From Oscillospiraceae bacterium (GTDB lineage: Bacteria > Bacillota > Clostridia > Oscillospirales > Oscillospiraceae): 40,000 nucleotides of DNA. The stretch covers positions 1 through 40,000 of the forward strand of contig JAHHSJ010000013.1 of assembly GCA_020025295.1 (NCBI GenBank). The letters run 5' to 3'. Below the pieces are notes generated by a model. It was not told where the DNA came from. It did no database searches and was given only the letters and a program-made list of their open reading frames with translations. Each line of letters begins with the position of its first letter. Within the stretch, counting starts at the first letter, position 1. This document shows positions 1-8,160 of this stretch, piece after piece. A program made the position numbers and the translations under genes.

Positions 1-1
1 G

Positions 2-469
2 GAGATGCATATGGACGCTGTGCGCATTGGCTCCGGATGGCTGGGGCGGATGACTATTCACGGGGATTACGGACTTCACAAAATCGGGTTCTGTGAAAGC
101 CAGATAGAAGAGCTGCACTTTCTTCGCGAGGGAATGTCCACCGGATACGGATGCGCTTGGAAAGCAAATCGTCCCACCAAGCTTGCCATCCTTCCCATCG
201 GCTGGTATCACGGCTTCTGCACGCAACACAACAGCTGTTGCAGTCAATTTCGATCCTGTCTTGCCAGATGCCTCTGCCTTGTAGCATCCTTTCTCCGACA
301 TCAGAGGTGCTGGGTCAAGGTCAACGGGAAGAACTGCCCGGTCTGTGGGCGCGTGGGTATGCTGCACACCGCCGTAGATGTAACCGACATTCCATGTCAA
401 ATCGGCGACCCGGTCATTCTGGAAATTAACCCCATTTTGCAAAAGGGGCTGAACACAGTCGTACAATAA
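2..469 (+). CDS. alr: Alanine racemase family protein, C-terminal part (5' end outside window)
   Basis: The reading frame is open to the left edge, so the start and the N-terminal PLP barrel lie outside the window. What is visible is the end of the barrel and the C-terminal beta domain of an alanine racemase. An RIGSGWLGR-like segment is followed by STGYGCAW, whose Tyr (codon at 146-148) matches the catalytic tyrosine acting on the L-face of the substrate. Then come LPIGW and the VNGKNCPVCGRVGM...VDVTD strand region. The family makes D-alanine for peptidoglycan in the cytoplasm. The GRVGMLHT version, instead of the usual GRVCMDQ, resembles the divergent VanT-like racemases, so another amino-acid racemase activity is possible. 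The segment at about residues 70-100 is unusually Cys- and Leu-rich but stays in frame. The gene is convergent with the radical SAM gene and ends just before a shared hairpin. Confidence 0.72.
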   Translation, partial: EMHMDAVRIGSGWLGRMTIHGDYGLHKIGFCESQIEELHFLREGMSTGYGCAWKANRPTKLAILPIGWYHGFCTQHNSCCSQFRSCLARCLCLVASFLRHQRCWVKVNGKNCPVCGRVGMLHTAVDVTDIPCQIGDPVILEINPILQKGLNTVVQ

Positions 470-471
470 TC

Positions 472-504
472 AAAGGGGCACTGATTTGCAATCAGCGCCC
501 CTTT
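472..504. terminator. Hairpin between convergent genes
   Basis: Inverted repeat AAAGGGGC/GCCCCTTT (472-479 with 497-504) with an inner CTGATT/AATCAG stem (481-486 with 490-495). It lies between the stop of the racemase and the stop of the radical SAM gene (whose last codon overlaps its right arm), so it can serve both strands. The T tract beyond the stem is short. Confidence 0.6.
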
Positions 505-1399
505 AGTTCTGGTACCATCTGCCCTGCTCCACATCATCTCTCAAAAATGCACGATGAATGGCATTGAGCACTCGCTTTTTATCGCCACTCCAGAGCGGTG
601 CCAGCAAATCCCGCTTGGCTCCGTCACCGGTCAGCCGATGAATCACTATCTCCCGGGGCAGATGCTCGATACACTGTTCCAGTATTGGAATGTATTCCTC
701 CAATTCCAGAACCGGAACCTCGCCTTTCCTCCACTCGTCGGCAAGCTCAGTGCCCTCCAGCACATGGAGCAGGTGCAGCTTGATCCCGTCCGCCCCGGAG
801 CGCCCGATATACTCCGTGGTCTCCACCATCTGTTCCTGTGTTTCTCCGGGCAGGCCCAGAATTTGATGGACAATCACCGAAATTCCTCGCTTTTTCAGTT
901 CCCGCACCGCACGGTCGTAGCAGGACAAGGGATAGCCTCTTCGGATGTGCTGTGCCACCTCCGGGTGAATCGTTTGCAGTCCCAATTCCACCCAAACCGG
1001 CTTGATTCGATTGCACTCCTCCAGCAAATCCAAAATCGGTTCATCCAGACAATCCGGACGAGTGGCAATAGATAAAATGACCACATCGTCCGGTTCCATC
1101 GCTGCACAAAACAACGGTTTCAAGTACTCCGGACTGGCGTAGGTGTTGGTGAAGGATTGAAAATACGCAATATACTTTGCATCTCCCTTGATCTTCCCTG
1201 CCACCCGTGCCTTCGCTTCCTTCAACTGATCCGGGATACTGCCTGCTGCCGCAAACGCCCCGGCTCCATCGCAGAAGATGCAGCCATGCCTTCCATCCCG
1301 GTCCCGATTGGGACAGCCACACCCGGAAGAGAGGGACAGTTTATAGACTTTGCAGCCGTACTGTGCTTTCAGAACTTCGTTCAACGAATTCCAATACAT
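503..1399 (-). CDS. YhcC-type radical SAM protein (TIGR01212 family)
   Basis: A 298-residue protein of the YhcC/TIGR01212 radical SAM family, which is widely conserved and of poorly defined function. The N-terminus carries a Cys pattern (C27, C29, C40, C43) embedded in CPNRDRDGRHGCIFC, typical of this family's SAM-cluster loop. SIATRPDCL, VELGLQT and HQILGLPGET follow, matching the usual barrel strands. The frame is open upstream to 1486, but I choose the ATG at 1399 because it begins the family's MYWN...GCKVYKL start and is preceded by a GGAGAAGGGGG ribosome binding site. A possible promoter lies at 1434-1462. The gene stands alone, convergent with the racemase and divergent from the aminopeptidase. 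Family assignment is secure; the substrate is not known to me. Confidence 0.88.
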   Translation of the reverse strand: MYWNSLNEVLKAQYGCKVYKLSLSSGCGCPNRDRDGRHGCIFCDGAGAFAAAGSIPDQLKEAKARVAGKIKGDAKYIAYFQSFTNTYASPEYLKPLFCAAMEPDDVVILSIATRPDCLDEPILDLLEECNRIKPVWVELGLQTIHPEVAQHIRRGYPLSCYDRAVRELKKRGISVIVHQILGLPGETQEQMVETTEYIGRSGADGIKLHLLHVLEGTELADEWRKGEVPVLELEEYIPILEQCIEHLPREIVIHRLTGDGAKRDLLAPLWSGDKKRVLNAIHRAFLRDDVEQGRWYQN

Positions 1400-1433
1400 C
1401 CTATTCCCCCTTCTCCAGTCTTCCTTGCCTACT

Positions 1434-1462
1434 AGCGTACCATAGCTCGGGGACTTTCGCAA
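1434..1462 (-). promoter_or_regulatory. Possible promoter of the radical SAM gene
   Basis: Minus strand TTGCGA (1462-1457), 17-nt spacer, TACGCT (1439-1434), about 35 nt upstream of the chosen ATG. The hexamers are only moderate matches. Confidence 0.35.
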
Positions 1463-1504
1463 CCGGACCTTCCGGAGAATGCGCACAGCTCCGGAATTTC
1501 AGAG

Positions 1505-1533
1505 TTGACGAAACGGAATTAGAACACTAAAAT
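1505..1533 (+). promoter_or_regulatory. Promoter of the Xaa-Pro aminopeptidase gene
   Basis: TTGACG (1505-1510), 17-nt spacer, TAAAAT (1528-1533), a close match to a housekeeping sigma promoter, about 90 nt upstream of the ATG at 1626. Confidence 0.62.
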
Positions 1534-1625
1534 AAATGTATATGCGATTTCTGAGAGAAAGGTAATCTGACATCTCTCCTGCCCCCTGTGGCAATACAGA
1601 AATGAATACAAAAGGAGTTTTTAGT

Positions 1626-3413
1626 ATGAAACCTGTTTCCGAACGACTGGCTGATCTCCGCGGAGCCATGAAGGCTTCCGGCTGCGACGCCTTTATCCTG
1701 CCCAGCAGCGATCCCCATTCCAGCGAATATGCCCCTGCACATTACACTGCTTGGGAGTACTTCTCCGGCTTTTCCTGTGAAAATTCCAACCTGATCGTGA
1801 TGGCCGACGAGGCTGCCATGTGGGTGGACGGTCGCTTCTTCGGCGCCGCTGACTCCGCCCTGAACGGAACCGGAATTGATTCCATGCATATGGGCGTAAA
1901 GGGTGTTCCCACCGTCAAGGAGTGGCTCAAGGCACGGCTGAACGCCGGCAGTGTTCTGGGTTACTGTGCCGACACCATGCCTCTGCAGCAGAGCCGCGAC
2001 TTGGATGCGCTTTGCGAAGAGGTGGGCGCCGAGCTGAAAGCGCTGCCTCTGGTGGATGAAGTCTGGACGGAGGACCGTCCTGCTTTGCCCTCTACACCCG
2101 CTTGGATTCTGGAAACCGCCTATGCCGGTCGCTCCGCAGAGGAAAAACTGAATCAGCTGCGGGATACCCTGAAGGCAAAGGACTGCACTGCCATGCTGGT
2201 CACCCAGCTGGATTGTGTGGCTTGGCTGTTGAACCTCCGTGCCTCCGACGTGGATAACACACCCTACGCACTGGCTTTCTGTTATGTAGATTTGGACCAC
2301 GCAGTTCTGTTTACCGACACCAGCCGTATCCCCGCCGATGCCGCCGCTCAGCTGTCCGGCTGGGGCGTGGAACTGGCCGATTATCTGGATGTGGCAGCGT
2401 TCCTCTCCGGTGTTGCAACAGTTCAGACCGTTCTGGTGGATCCTTCCAGCTTGAACACGGAGCTGGACATTGCTCTGAGAAGCAATTCTAACTTTGCTGT
2501 TGTGGAAGCTGCTGACCCCATCTCCATGATGAAGGCGATCAAGAACGAAACGGAGCTTGCCACGACCAAGAAAGCCCATCTGGTGGACGGCGCCGCCATG
2601 GTTCGTTTCCAGATGGAACTGGAGAAGCGTCTGGCTGCCGGTGAGACCCTGCGTGAAACCGACATTGATGTGATCCTGCACAAATACCGCAGCAGTGCGG
2701 AAAAATTCATCGTAGAGAGCTTCCCTACCATCGCCGCATGGGGACCCAATGCCTCCATGATGCACTATTCCGCAAAGCCCGGCGCTGACTCTGAAATTGA
2801 GCGCAAGGGATATCTGCTGGTGGACAGCGGCGCCACTTACTACGACGGCACCACTGACATCACCCGTACCTACGCTGTGGGTCCCCTCTCCGAAGCAGAC
2901 AAGCTGGCATACACCCGTGTGCTTCGCTGCCACATTGACATCGCCATGGCCGTCTGGCGTGAAGGTGCCACCGGCGGCGAGCTGGACATGATTTCCCGTC
3001 AGCCCCTGTGGCGGCATATGTTGGACTATCGCTGCGGCACCGGTCACGGCGTGTCCCATGTGGGCGCCGTCCACGAAGGCCCTCAGAGCCTGCGTCCCCA
3101 CAACAGCATCGTCTTTGTGCCCGGCATGGTGGTCACCGATGAGCCCGGCATCTATGAGGAAGGCAACATCGGCATCCGCATCGAGAACGAGTTGGTTTGT
3201 GCCGAAGCCGGCGAGAGCGAGTACGGCAAGTTCCTGAAGTTCGACCTGCTCACCTATGTTCCCATTGATCTGACCGGCGTTCTGGTGGAGGAACTGACCC
3301 GGGAGGAAAAGGAATGGCTCAACGAGTATCATGCTCAGGTGCTCGCCAAGCTCCGTCCTCTCCTCAACGAGGAGGAAGTGGCATGGCTCACCAAGAAGTG
3401 CGCTGCCATTTAA
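1626..3413 (+). CDS. pepP: Xaa-Pro aminopeptidase, three-domain M24B peptidase
   Basis: A 595-residue cytoplasmic metallopeptidase that removes N-terminal residues in front of proline. The length fits the long three-domain form (two creatinase-like N domains, about residues 5-310, then the pita-bread M24 domain), not the 350-440-residue short PepP/PepQ. All five dinuclear-metal ligands are visible with spacing like that of the long eukaryotic APP1 enzymes: D400 and D411 (DSGATYYDGTTD), H474 (GTGHG), E506 (TDEPGIY) and E520 (IRIENE). A second His follows at 478. I choose the ATG at 1626 over the in-frame ATG at 1602 because an AAAGGAG site sits just upstream of it. The gene is monocistronic, with its own promoter at 1505-1533 and a GC-rich terminator at 3431-3461. 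Confidence 0.93.
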   Translation: MKPVSERLADLRGAMKASGCDAFILPSSDPHSSEYAPAHYTAWEYFSGFSCENSNLIVMADEAAMWVDGRFFGAADSALNGTGIDSMHMGVKGVPTVKEWLKARLNAGSVLGYCADTMPLQQSRDLDALCEEVGAELKALPLVDEVWTEDRPALPSTPAWILETAYAGRSAEEKLNQLRDTLKAKDCTAMLVTQLDCVAWLLNLRASDVDNTPYALAFCYVDLDHAVLFTDTSRIPADAAAQLSGWGVELADYLDVAAFLSGVATVQTVLVDPSSLNTELDIALRSNSNFAVVEAADPISMMKAIKNETELATTKKAHLVDGAAMVRFQMELEKRLAAGETLRETDIDVILHKYRSSAEKFIVESFPTIAAWGPNASMMHYSAKPGADSEIERKGYLLVDSGATYYDGTTDITRTYAVGPLSEADKLAYTRVLRCHIDIAMAVWREGATGGELDMISRQPLWRHMLDYRCGTGHGVSHVGAVHEGPQSLRPHNSIVFVPGMVVTDEPGIYEEGNIGIRIENELVCAEAGESEYGKFLKFDLLTYVPIDLTGVLVEELTREEKEWLNEYHAQVLAKLRPLLNEEEVAWLTKKCAAI

Positions 3414-3430
3414 GTCTTATCTGAATTTTT

Positions 3431-3461
3431 GTGCGGTCCGCTGTCTGCGGGCCGCACTTTT
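3431..3461 (+). terminator. Rho-independent terminator of pepP
   Basis: GTGCGG-CCGC/GCGG-CCGCAC stem (one mismatch) around a TGTCT loop, followed by TTTT, 17 nt after the stop codon. Confidence 0.85.
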
Positions 3462-3470
3462 GTTACAAAG

Positions 3471-3518
3471 AAAAGAACAGCACCCTCAGAAGATGTCTTC
3501 TGAGGGTGCTGTTCTTTT
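3471..3518 (-). terminator. Terminator of the iron alcohol dehydrogenase gene
   Basis: A perfect 23-nt inverted repeat (3471-3493 with 3496-3518) centred on TG at 3494-3495, just downstream of the minus-strand stop codon at 3530. On the minus strand the stem ends in TTTTCTTTG, as expected for a terminator; it may also back up pepP termination on the plus strand. Confidence 0.8.
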
Positions 3519-3529
3519 CATCTTCGAAC

Positions 3530-4711
3530 TTAGCGATAGGACCGCTGGAGAATACCAAGGGTATCCGCTTCCGTGTGGACAAAGGGGTCCACCTGAAACA
3601 GTCCGCCCATGGTATACCAGGCGTGATGAGCAATCATTGGAAGGTCCTCTTCCCGGATGCCATAATCGGACATTTTAGGATTGGCCACGCCGCATGCCTC
3701 TGCAAGTTCCATCAGTGCGTCGATAAACTCCTGCGGGTCCGTGGCATTCTCTCGGCCCATTGCCTTCGCCATCTGAATATATTTCTCCTGACAGCTGTCC
3801 TTATAGAAAGTGTAATACTCCTTGCAGACCATAATGAGGCCTTCTCCATGGGTGATGGCAGGCTTCACGCCGGAGCGTGCATGCTCGATCGAATGCTCCG
3901 AAGTGCAGCCGGACAGCCACTCCACAAAGCCAGCCAGCGTATTGGCAAGCGCCATTTTTTCTCTGGCTTCCTCATTGCTTCCGTCCTTCACCGCAATGGG
4001 CAGGTACTTGGCAATCAATTCAATTGCCTTCAAGGCGTACATTCCGCTTACATCGTTGCCCTTGCGGTTGATGTAGCCTTCCGTGGAATGGAACAGAGCA
4101 TCAAAGCCCTGATACGCCGTCAAGCGAGGAGGCACGGTCATCATCAGGTCCGGGTCCACAATGGAAATGGTCGGGAAGGTGCTCAATCCGGTAGCATAGC
4201 CGTTTCCGATTTTCTCGCCGGTGGTTTCATTGGTAATGACAAGCCAAGGGTCTGCTTCCGTACCGGTTCCGGCCGTAGTGGTAATCGCAACCAGAGGCAG
4301 CATCGGCTTCACAAGCGGTTTTCCTCCGCCGGAGCCGCCCTCCACATAGTCCCAATAATTACCGGGATTGGTACAGGCAATGGCGGTGGCCTTACTGGAA
4401 TCAATCGTACTTCCGCCGCCAAGAGCAATAATAAAATCACAGCCCTCGGCACGAACCACATCCACTGCTTCCATCACATGTTCCAAATGAGGATTCGGAA
4501 GAATCTTTTCAAACATCACATAGGACACACTGACCTGATCCAAAATCCCGGTCAGACGGTCCAAATAGCCGGTTCTCCGCATAGAGCCGCCGGCACTGGT
4601 GACAATCAACGCCTTTTTGCCGGGCAACTCAACTTCTGCCAGACGGTTCAGCGAGCCCTTTCCAAAATAAAGCTGGGTTGGAAAAAGAAAACTCAGATTC
4701 TGCATATTCAT
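3530..4711 (-). CDS. Iron-containing alcohol dehydrogenase
   Basis: A 393-residue group III (iron-dependent) NAD(P)H alcohol dehydrogenase. Visible motifs are GGGSTIDSSK (about 98-107, nucleotide binding), TTAGTGTEAD (about 145-154), and a metal site compatible with D204 and H208 (GFDALFH), H273 (SEHSIEH) and H288 (ITHGE). The overall pattern resembles the BDH/YqdH butanol-dehydrogenase branch. It probably reduces an aldehyde formed in fermentation, or a related carbonyl compound. Two in-frame start ATGs lie two codons apart (4711 and 4705); an AAAGG site precedes the first. The gene is monocistronic, with a well-formed promoter at 4796-4824 and a long perfect terminator behind it. The physiological substrate cannot be read from the sequence. 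Confidence 0.92.
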   Translation of the reverse strand: MNMQNLSFLFPTQLYFGKGSLNRLAEVELPGKKALIVTSAGGSMRRTGYLDRLTGILDQVSVSYVMFEKILPNPHLEHVMEAVDVVRAEGCDFIIALGGGSTIDSSKATAIACTNPGNYWDYVEGGSGGGKPLVKPMLPLVAITTTAGTGTEADPWLVITNETTGEKIGNGYATGLSTFPTISIVDPDLMMTVPPRLTAYQGFDALFHSTEGYINRKGNDVSGMYALKAIELIAKYLPIAVKDGSNEEAREKMALANTLAGFVEWLSGCTSEHSIEHARSGVKPAITHGEGLIMVCKEYYTFYKDSCQEKYIQMAKAMGRENATDPQEFIDALMELAEACGVANPKMSDYGIREEDLPMIAHHAWYTMGGLFQVDPFVHTEADTLGILQRSYR

Positions 4712-4795
4712 CTCTGCCTTTCATTTATCCTTGGACAAATTGTATGCAACGAAATCGGGATACGCTCCACTTTTCAATACAACTATCACAAAAGT

Positions 4796-4824
4796 ATCCT
4801 ACTTTTCTTTTGCAAATTTGTCAA
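4796..4824 (-). promoter_or_regulatory. Promoter of the iron alcohol dehydrogenase gene
   Basis: Minus strand consensus TTGACA (4824-4819), 17-nt spacer, TAGGAT (4801-4796), about 85 nt upstream of the ATG. Confidence 0.65.
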
Positions 4825-4832
4825 TAGGAAAC

Positions 4833-4855
4833 AAAAGTTTACGAAATGAACTTTT
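4833..4855 (-). terminator. Weak AT-rich hairpin at the end of the rnf operon
   Basis: AAAAGTT (4833-4839) can pair with AACTTTT (4849-4855). It follows the last gene of the rnf operon (stop at 4871) and directly precedes the alcohol dehydrogenase promoter. The stem is short and AT-rich, so readthrough is possible. Confidence 0.35.
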
Positions 4856-4870
4856 CCAACTTCCAGCGAA

Positions 4871-5374
4871 TCAGCGAACACACTCCGGAAGGCAGCGCAG
4901 GACGGCTGCCGCAATCAGTCCGGTGACAAAGCCGCAGACCAAGCCGGACAGCATCAAAATTGGCAGATACAACACAATACCAGAGGTCTGTGTCACTGCC
5001 ACAACTGCAATCCACTGGCCCACATTATGGAACACAGCGCCAAGAACACTGACTCCTATCAAACTCAGCTGTTTCCAGTGAAAGGCGGAAATCATGACCA
5101 ACAGGCTCAAGATACCGCCGCTGAGACTATAAATCAGAACCGACGGCGTGGCAAAGAGAAATCCGCTCATAAGCACACGAAGCAGCATAACCAAAACCGC
5201 TTCTTTGGTTCCAAAGCGATCCAGTGCAACCAGAACCACCACATTGGCAAGCCCCAGCTTTACTCCGGGCAGGATGCTTTCCATTGGAATCAGGCGCTCC
5301 ACCCAGCCCAAAGCAATGGCTGCAGCAATCAGCATACTCACCCGGGTCATTTTCTGTACGGAGAAACCTTTCAT
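4871..5374 (-). CDS. Gx transporter family membrane protein (Hpre_diP_synt_I family)
   Basis: A 167-residue polytopic membrane protein with about five hydrophobic segments. It contains the conserved ERLIPMESILPGVKLGLAN stretch (about residues 26-44) of the Gx transporter family, often mislabelled as heptaprenyl diphosphate synthase component I. The fold resembles the S components of ECF vitamin and metabolite transporters, but no ligand is established. It overlaps the NusG-II gene by four bases (ATGA), so translation is coupled. In many clostridia this pair sits next to Rnf and ApbE, which suggests a role in flavin, quinone or isoprenoid supply for membrane redox chemistry; that is inference. 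Confidence 0.82.
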   Translation of the reverse strand: MKGFSVQKMTRVSMLIAAAIALGWVERLIPMESILPGVKLGLANVVVLVALDRFGTKEAVLVMLLRVLMSGFLFATPSVLIYSLSGGILSLLVMISAFHWKQLSLIGVSVLGAVFHNVGQWIAVVAVTQTSGIVLYLPILMLSGLVCGFVTGLIAAAVLRCLPECVR

Positions 5375-5757
5375 GACAAAATCACATCCAAACTCTGCGG
5401 TTCGTCACCGATAATCTCACAGATGACCTGATGAGGCAGGCAAATAATCTGTTCCCCGGTCTGGCCGATGGCTCGGGAGCGCACACAAAGCGCATCCTGG
5501 CAATCCGCATCGGTCATTTTGGCCGCGCCATCAGAAATGGTCAGCGTGTTTTTCCCGCCAACGCCCTCAATCTCAAGGACAGCATCTTCCGAAAGGGGAA
5601 GAACATCCACCACTTCCCCGGCCACGGTAACTTGGACAAAAGTTCCCTTCGCTCGGGGATAAAAAAGCGCAGCAAGCAGAACTGCCACAGAAGCAAGTCC
5701 AATGACAGCCATAACCACCAAATCCATTTTTGTCAGATGATAGCGTTTCTCACTCAA
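5371..5757 (-). CDS. NusG domain II-containing membrane-anchored protein
   Basis: About 128 residues: one N-terminal membrane segment (VVMAVIGLASVAVLLAALFY, about residues 14-33 from the TTG start) followed by an extracytoplasmic NusG-II beta domain (PF07009). That domain contains the family motif DCQDALCV and ends in CLPHQVICEI. Open frame continues upstream inside apbE, so the start must be chosen. The TTG at 5757 overlaps the apbE stop (ATTGA) and has a GAGGGGTGG site 5 nt upstream. The first internal ATG (5727) has no visible site and would remove the charged head before the membrane helix. It is a constant neighbour of ApbE and Gx genes in clostridial Rnf loci; its function is unknown. 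Confidence 0.8.
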   Translation of the reverse strand: MSEKRYHLTKMDLVVMAVIGLASVAVLLAALFYPRAKGTFVQVTVAGEVVDVLPLSEDAVLEIEGVGGKNTLTISDGAAKMTDADCQDALCVRSRAIGQTGEQIICLPHQVICEIIGDEPQSLDVILS

Positions 5758-6794
5758 TTCGGCCACCCCTCGGTTGTGGTCATCGTTCCGTCCAAACTGA
5801 CATAACAAGCGGAGGCACCCTCAAACTGAGCCAAAAGTGCCTTGCCTTCCTCCTCCGGGAGGATAAACAGCGCCGTGGTCAGCAAATCGGCTTCCGCCGA
5901 GCGTCCGCTGATAACGGACACCTGTGCCCACTGCTCTGCCGGCATACCGGTGGACAGGTCAATGATATGGTGATATTCCTTCCCTTCAAAAACCATCTTC
6001 CGCTCATAGCCGCCGCTGGTCACCACAGAACGGTCACTGGCTGGAACTTCGGTCAGCACAGCTTCTTTCAGGGGATGACGCAAGCCAATCCGCCACGGAG
6101 ACCCATCCGCACGACATCCCATCGTCAGCACATTGCCGCCCAGATTCAGCATCACATCCGAATATCCTGACTCTTTCAGCTTGTTCATGACCAAATCCGC
6201 TGTAAATCCTTTGGCAAGCGCACCCACATCCAGCCGCATCTCCGGGTCCGTCAAATAGGCTGTTCCGGCGGCTTCATCCAGCACCAGATATTCCATCCCC
6301 CGGTGCCGCAGAGCATTTTGGATTGCTTCCTGAGAAGGAATTTTTGCCTCCTCCGGATGGATGGTCGCCTCTTCCCTGGCTTGCTGCCAGAGAGAACAAA
6401 CCGCACCTGCGGAAGCGTCAATCACACCATGGGTCACCTCGGCTGCTTCCTTTGCCCATTGCAGCAGAGCCATCACATCTGAATCGACTTCCACCGGATT
6501 CTGTCCTGCGTGCGCATTGATTGCAGCAAGTCCTTTCCCTTCGCCGTCGCCTTCATACACATCAAACAATGCATCCAGACGACTCAGCTCTGAGAACACC
6601 AGTTCAGACAGCGTTTCAAATTCTTCCTCCGTCTGGGTGTAGGCAATCACGGTGGTGGGGGTATCAAACAGATCCAAACGGGTTGCCTCATGCCGTTCGG
6701 CCGTGGGAGAACATCCCACGGCCGAACCCATTACAAAGAGCAGAATAAGGCAGAAATTCCATGTTCTGTGCCGCAAGCTCTTTGTCATACACAT
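5754..6794 (-). CDS. apbE: ApbE FAD:protein FMN transferase, lipoprotein
   Basis: A 346-residue extracytoplasmic flavin transferase. It has a signal peptide with lipobox-like GSAVGC (Cys28), so it is probably a lipoprotein. ApbE motifs seen are LDLFDTPTT, LDVGALAKGF (about 197-206), NLGGNV and, near the C-terminus, HHIIDLSTGMPAEQW with SAEADLLTTALFIL for Mg/FAD binding. ApbE enzymes attach FMN through a phosphoester to a Thr in S(T)GAT motifs; here the likely targets are RnfG T165 and RnfD T153 in the same operon. The start overlaps the end of rnfB by 10 nt. The ATG two codons further in (6788) is an equally possible start. No missing residues are obvious. Confidence 0.94.
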   Translation of the reverse strand: MCMTKSLRHRTWNFCLILLFVMGSAVGCSPTAERHEATRLDLFDTPTTVIAYTQTEEEFETLSELVFSELSRLDALFDVYEGDGEGKGLAAINAHAGQNPVEVDSDVMALLQWAKEAAEVTHGVIDASAGAVCSLWQQAREEATIHPEEAKIPSQEAIQNALRHRGMEYLVLDEAAGTAYLTDPEMRLDVGALAKGFTADLVMNKLKESGYSDVMLNLGGNVLTMGCRADGSPWRIGLRHPLKEAVLTEVPASDRSVVTSGGYERKMVFEGKEYHHIIDLSTGMPAEQWAQVSVISGRSAEADLLTTALFILPEEEGKALLAQFEGASACYVSLDGTMTTTEGWPN

Positions 6795-7573
6795 TTAATT
6801 ACTTTCACCGGGCACTTTTCCACGCAGGTGCCGCAGCCGGTACAAAGATCATAGTCAATGTGGGCAATATTGTCCTTGACCGTGATGGCCTGCACCGGGC
6901 AGGAGCGCTCACACACACCGCAGCCGATACAGCCGGCACTGCAAACCGTGCGGACCGCCTTGCCCTTTTCACGGGCAGAGCACTGCACCGCATAGGGAGC
7001 CTCATAAGGAATCAGCTCGATCAGCTCATGGGGGCAGGCCTGAACACACTTACCGCAGGCCGTACACAGGTCCTTATCCACCTTTGCGCAGCCGTTGACC
7101 ACGCTGATGGCGCCGAATTCGCACACCTGAACGCAGGAGCCAAATCCAAGACAGCCATAGGCGCAGGCCTTAGAGCCACGACCGGGAGTCTGTGCCACCT
7201 GATGGCACTGGGTTGCACCGAAGTAGTGATACAGCTGCTTTGCCTGATCGCAGGTGCCGGAGCACTTGACAAAGGCAGCCTTACGGACAAAGTTTGCTTC
7301 CTTGCCCATGATCTTGCCAATCACGGTTGCCGCAGCAGCACCACCCACCGGGCAGCCGGTGACAGGAGCCTCGCCCTTGGCAATTGCCTCTGCCAGACCG
7401 TCACAGCCGGCATAGCCGCAGCCGCCGCAATTGTTGCCGGGAAGAGCCTCACGGATTTCGGTCACCTTGGGATCTGTCTTAACGGCAAAAATCTTGCCGA
7501 CGACACCCAGAAGAATACCGATGAAACAGCCCAGGCCACCGACGATGGCCATAGCAATCAAAATTTCTTTCAT
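6785..7573 (-). CDS. rnfB: Rnf complex subunit B, polyferredoxin
   Basis: A 262-residue subunit of the Rnf ferredoxin:NAD+ oxidoreductase. An N-terminal membrane anchor (about 4-29) is followed by the Fe-S domain C49-x2-C52-x4-C57-x16-C74 and then a Cys-rich region with several ferredoxin-type motifs. These include CTACGKCVQACP, CIGCGVCERSCP and CTGCGTCVEKCP. RnfB is the entry point for electrons from reduced ferredoxin. The SD AAGGAGG sits 7 nt before the ATG, and rnfA ends 11 nt upstream. It is the last structural rnf gene; apbE follows with overlap. Confidence 0.96.
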   Translation of the reverse strand: MKEILIAMAIVGGLGCFIGILLGVVGKIFAVKTDPKVTEIREALPGNNCGGCGYAGCDGLAEAIAKGEAPVTGCPVGGAAAATVIGKIMGKEANFVRKAAFVKCSGTCDQAKQLYHYFGATQCHQVAQTPGRGSKACAYGCLGFGSCVQVCEFGAISVVNGCAKVDKDLCTACGKCVQACPHELIELIPYEAPYAVQCSAREKGKAVRTVCSAGCIGCGVCERSCPVQAITVKDNIAHIDYDLCTGCGTCVEKCPVKVIKCV

Positions 7574-7584
7574 GGTCGTCCTCC

Positions 7585-8160
7585 TTACACCAAGCCCTTG
7601 AAGCCAAAGAACGCAATCGCCATCAGGCCGGCAGACAGCAGAACAACCGGCATTCCCTTAAAGGAATGGGGCACATCGTTGTACTCGATCCGCTCACGGA
7701 TGCCGGCAAGGATAGTAATTGCAAGAGCAAAGCCCAAAGAGGTACCAAGCGCTGCCATCATAGCCTCGCCAAAACCCAGACCCTTCTGCACATTGTTCAG
7801 GGCGACGCCCAGAACGGCACAGTTGGTGGTAATCAGGGGCAGGTAGACGCCCAGAGACGTATACAGGCCGTGAGACAGCTTTCTCAGGGCCATTTCCACT
7901 GCCTGAACCAGAGCAGCGATGACCAGAATGAACACGATCGTTCTCAGGTACACCAGATTCAGCGGAATCAGCACCCACAGATCCAGTGCATAGGTCAGCG
8001 CAGAGGACAGCATGATGACAAACACAACGGCGCCGCCCATGCCCAATGCGGTATCCACCTTACGGGACACGCCCAAGAAGGGGCACAGACCCAAGAACTG
8101 GCTCAGCACCACATTATTGATGAGGGCGGTGGAAATCAAAGTCAACAACAGAGTTTTCAT
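7585..8160 (-). CDS. rnfA: Rnf complex subunit A
   Basis: A 191-residue integral membrane subunit with six predicted helices, including the conserved NNVVLSQFLGLCPFLGVS (residues 15-32) and LPLITTNCAVLGVAL. RnfA and RnfE form an inverted pseudosymmetric pair that holds a membrane-embedded Fe-S cluster through conserved cysteines and couples electron flow to Na+ or H+ transport. Cys26 and the Cys in TTNCAVLG fit those ligands. The start ATG overlaps the rnfE stop (ATGA) with an AAGGGAGG site. Confidence 0.97.
   Translation of the reverse strand: MKTLLLTLISTALINNVVLSQFLGLCPFLGVSRKVDTALGMGGAVVFVIMLSSALTYALDLWVLIPLNLVYLRTIVFILVIAALVQAVEMALRKLSHGLYTSLGVYLPLITTNCAVLGVALNNVQKGLGFGEAMMAALGTSLGFALAITILAGIRERIEYNDVPHSFKGMPVVLLSAGLMAIAFFGFKGLV

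Noticed and set aside
1527..3332. 601-codon open frame antisense to pepP
   Set aside because: It is a by-product of the codon bias of the real gene, which has all metal ligands and its own promoter, start site and terminator; the antisense protein has no recognisable domain.
3431..4849. 472-codon plus-strand frame opposite the iron alcohol dehydrogenase
   Set aside because: It begins inside the terminators of two genes and lacks a ribosome binding site; the minus strand encodes an intact enzyme.
6761..7846. 361-codon plus-strand frame opposite rnfB and rnfA
   Set aside because: It spans two genes of the opposite strand and has no domain.
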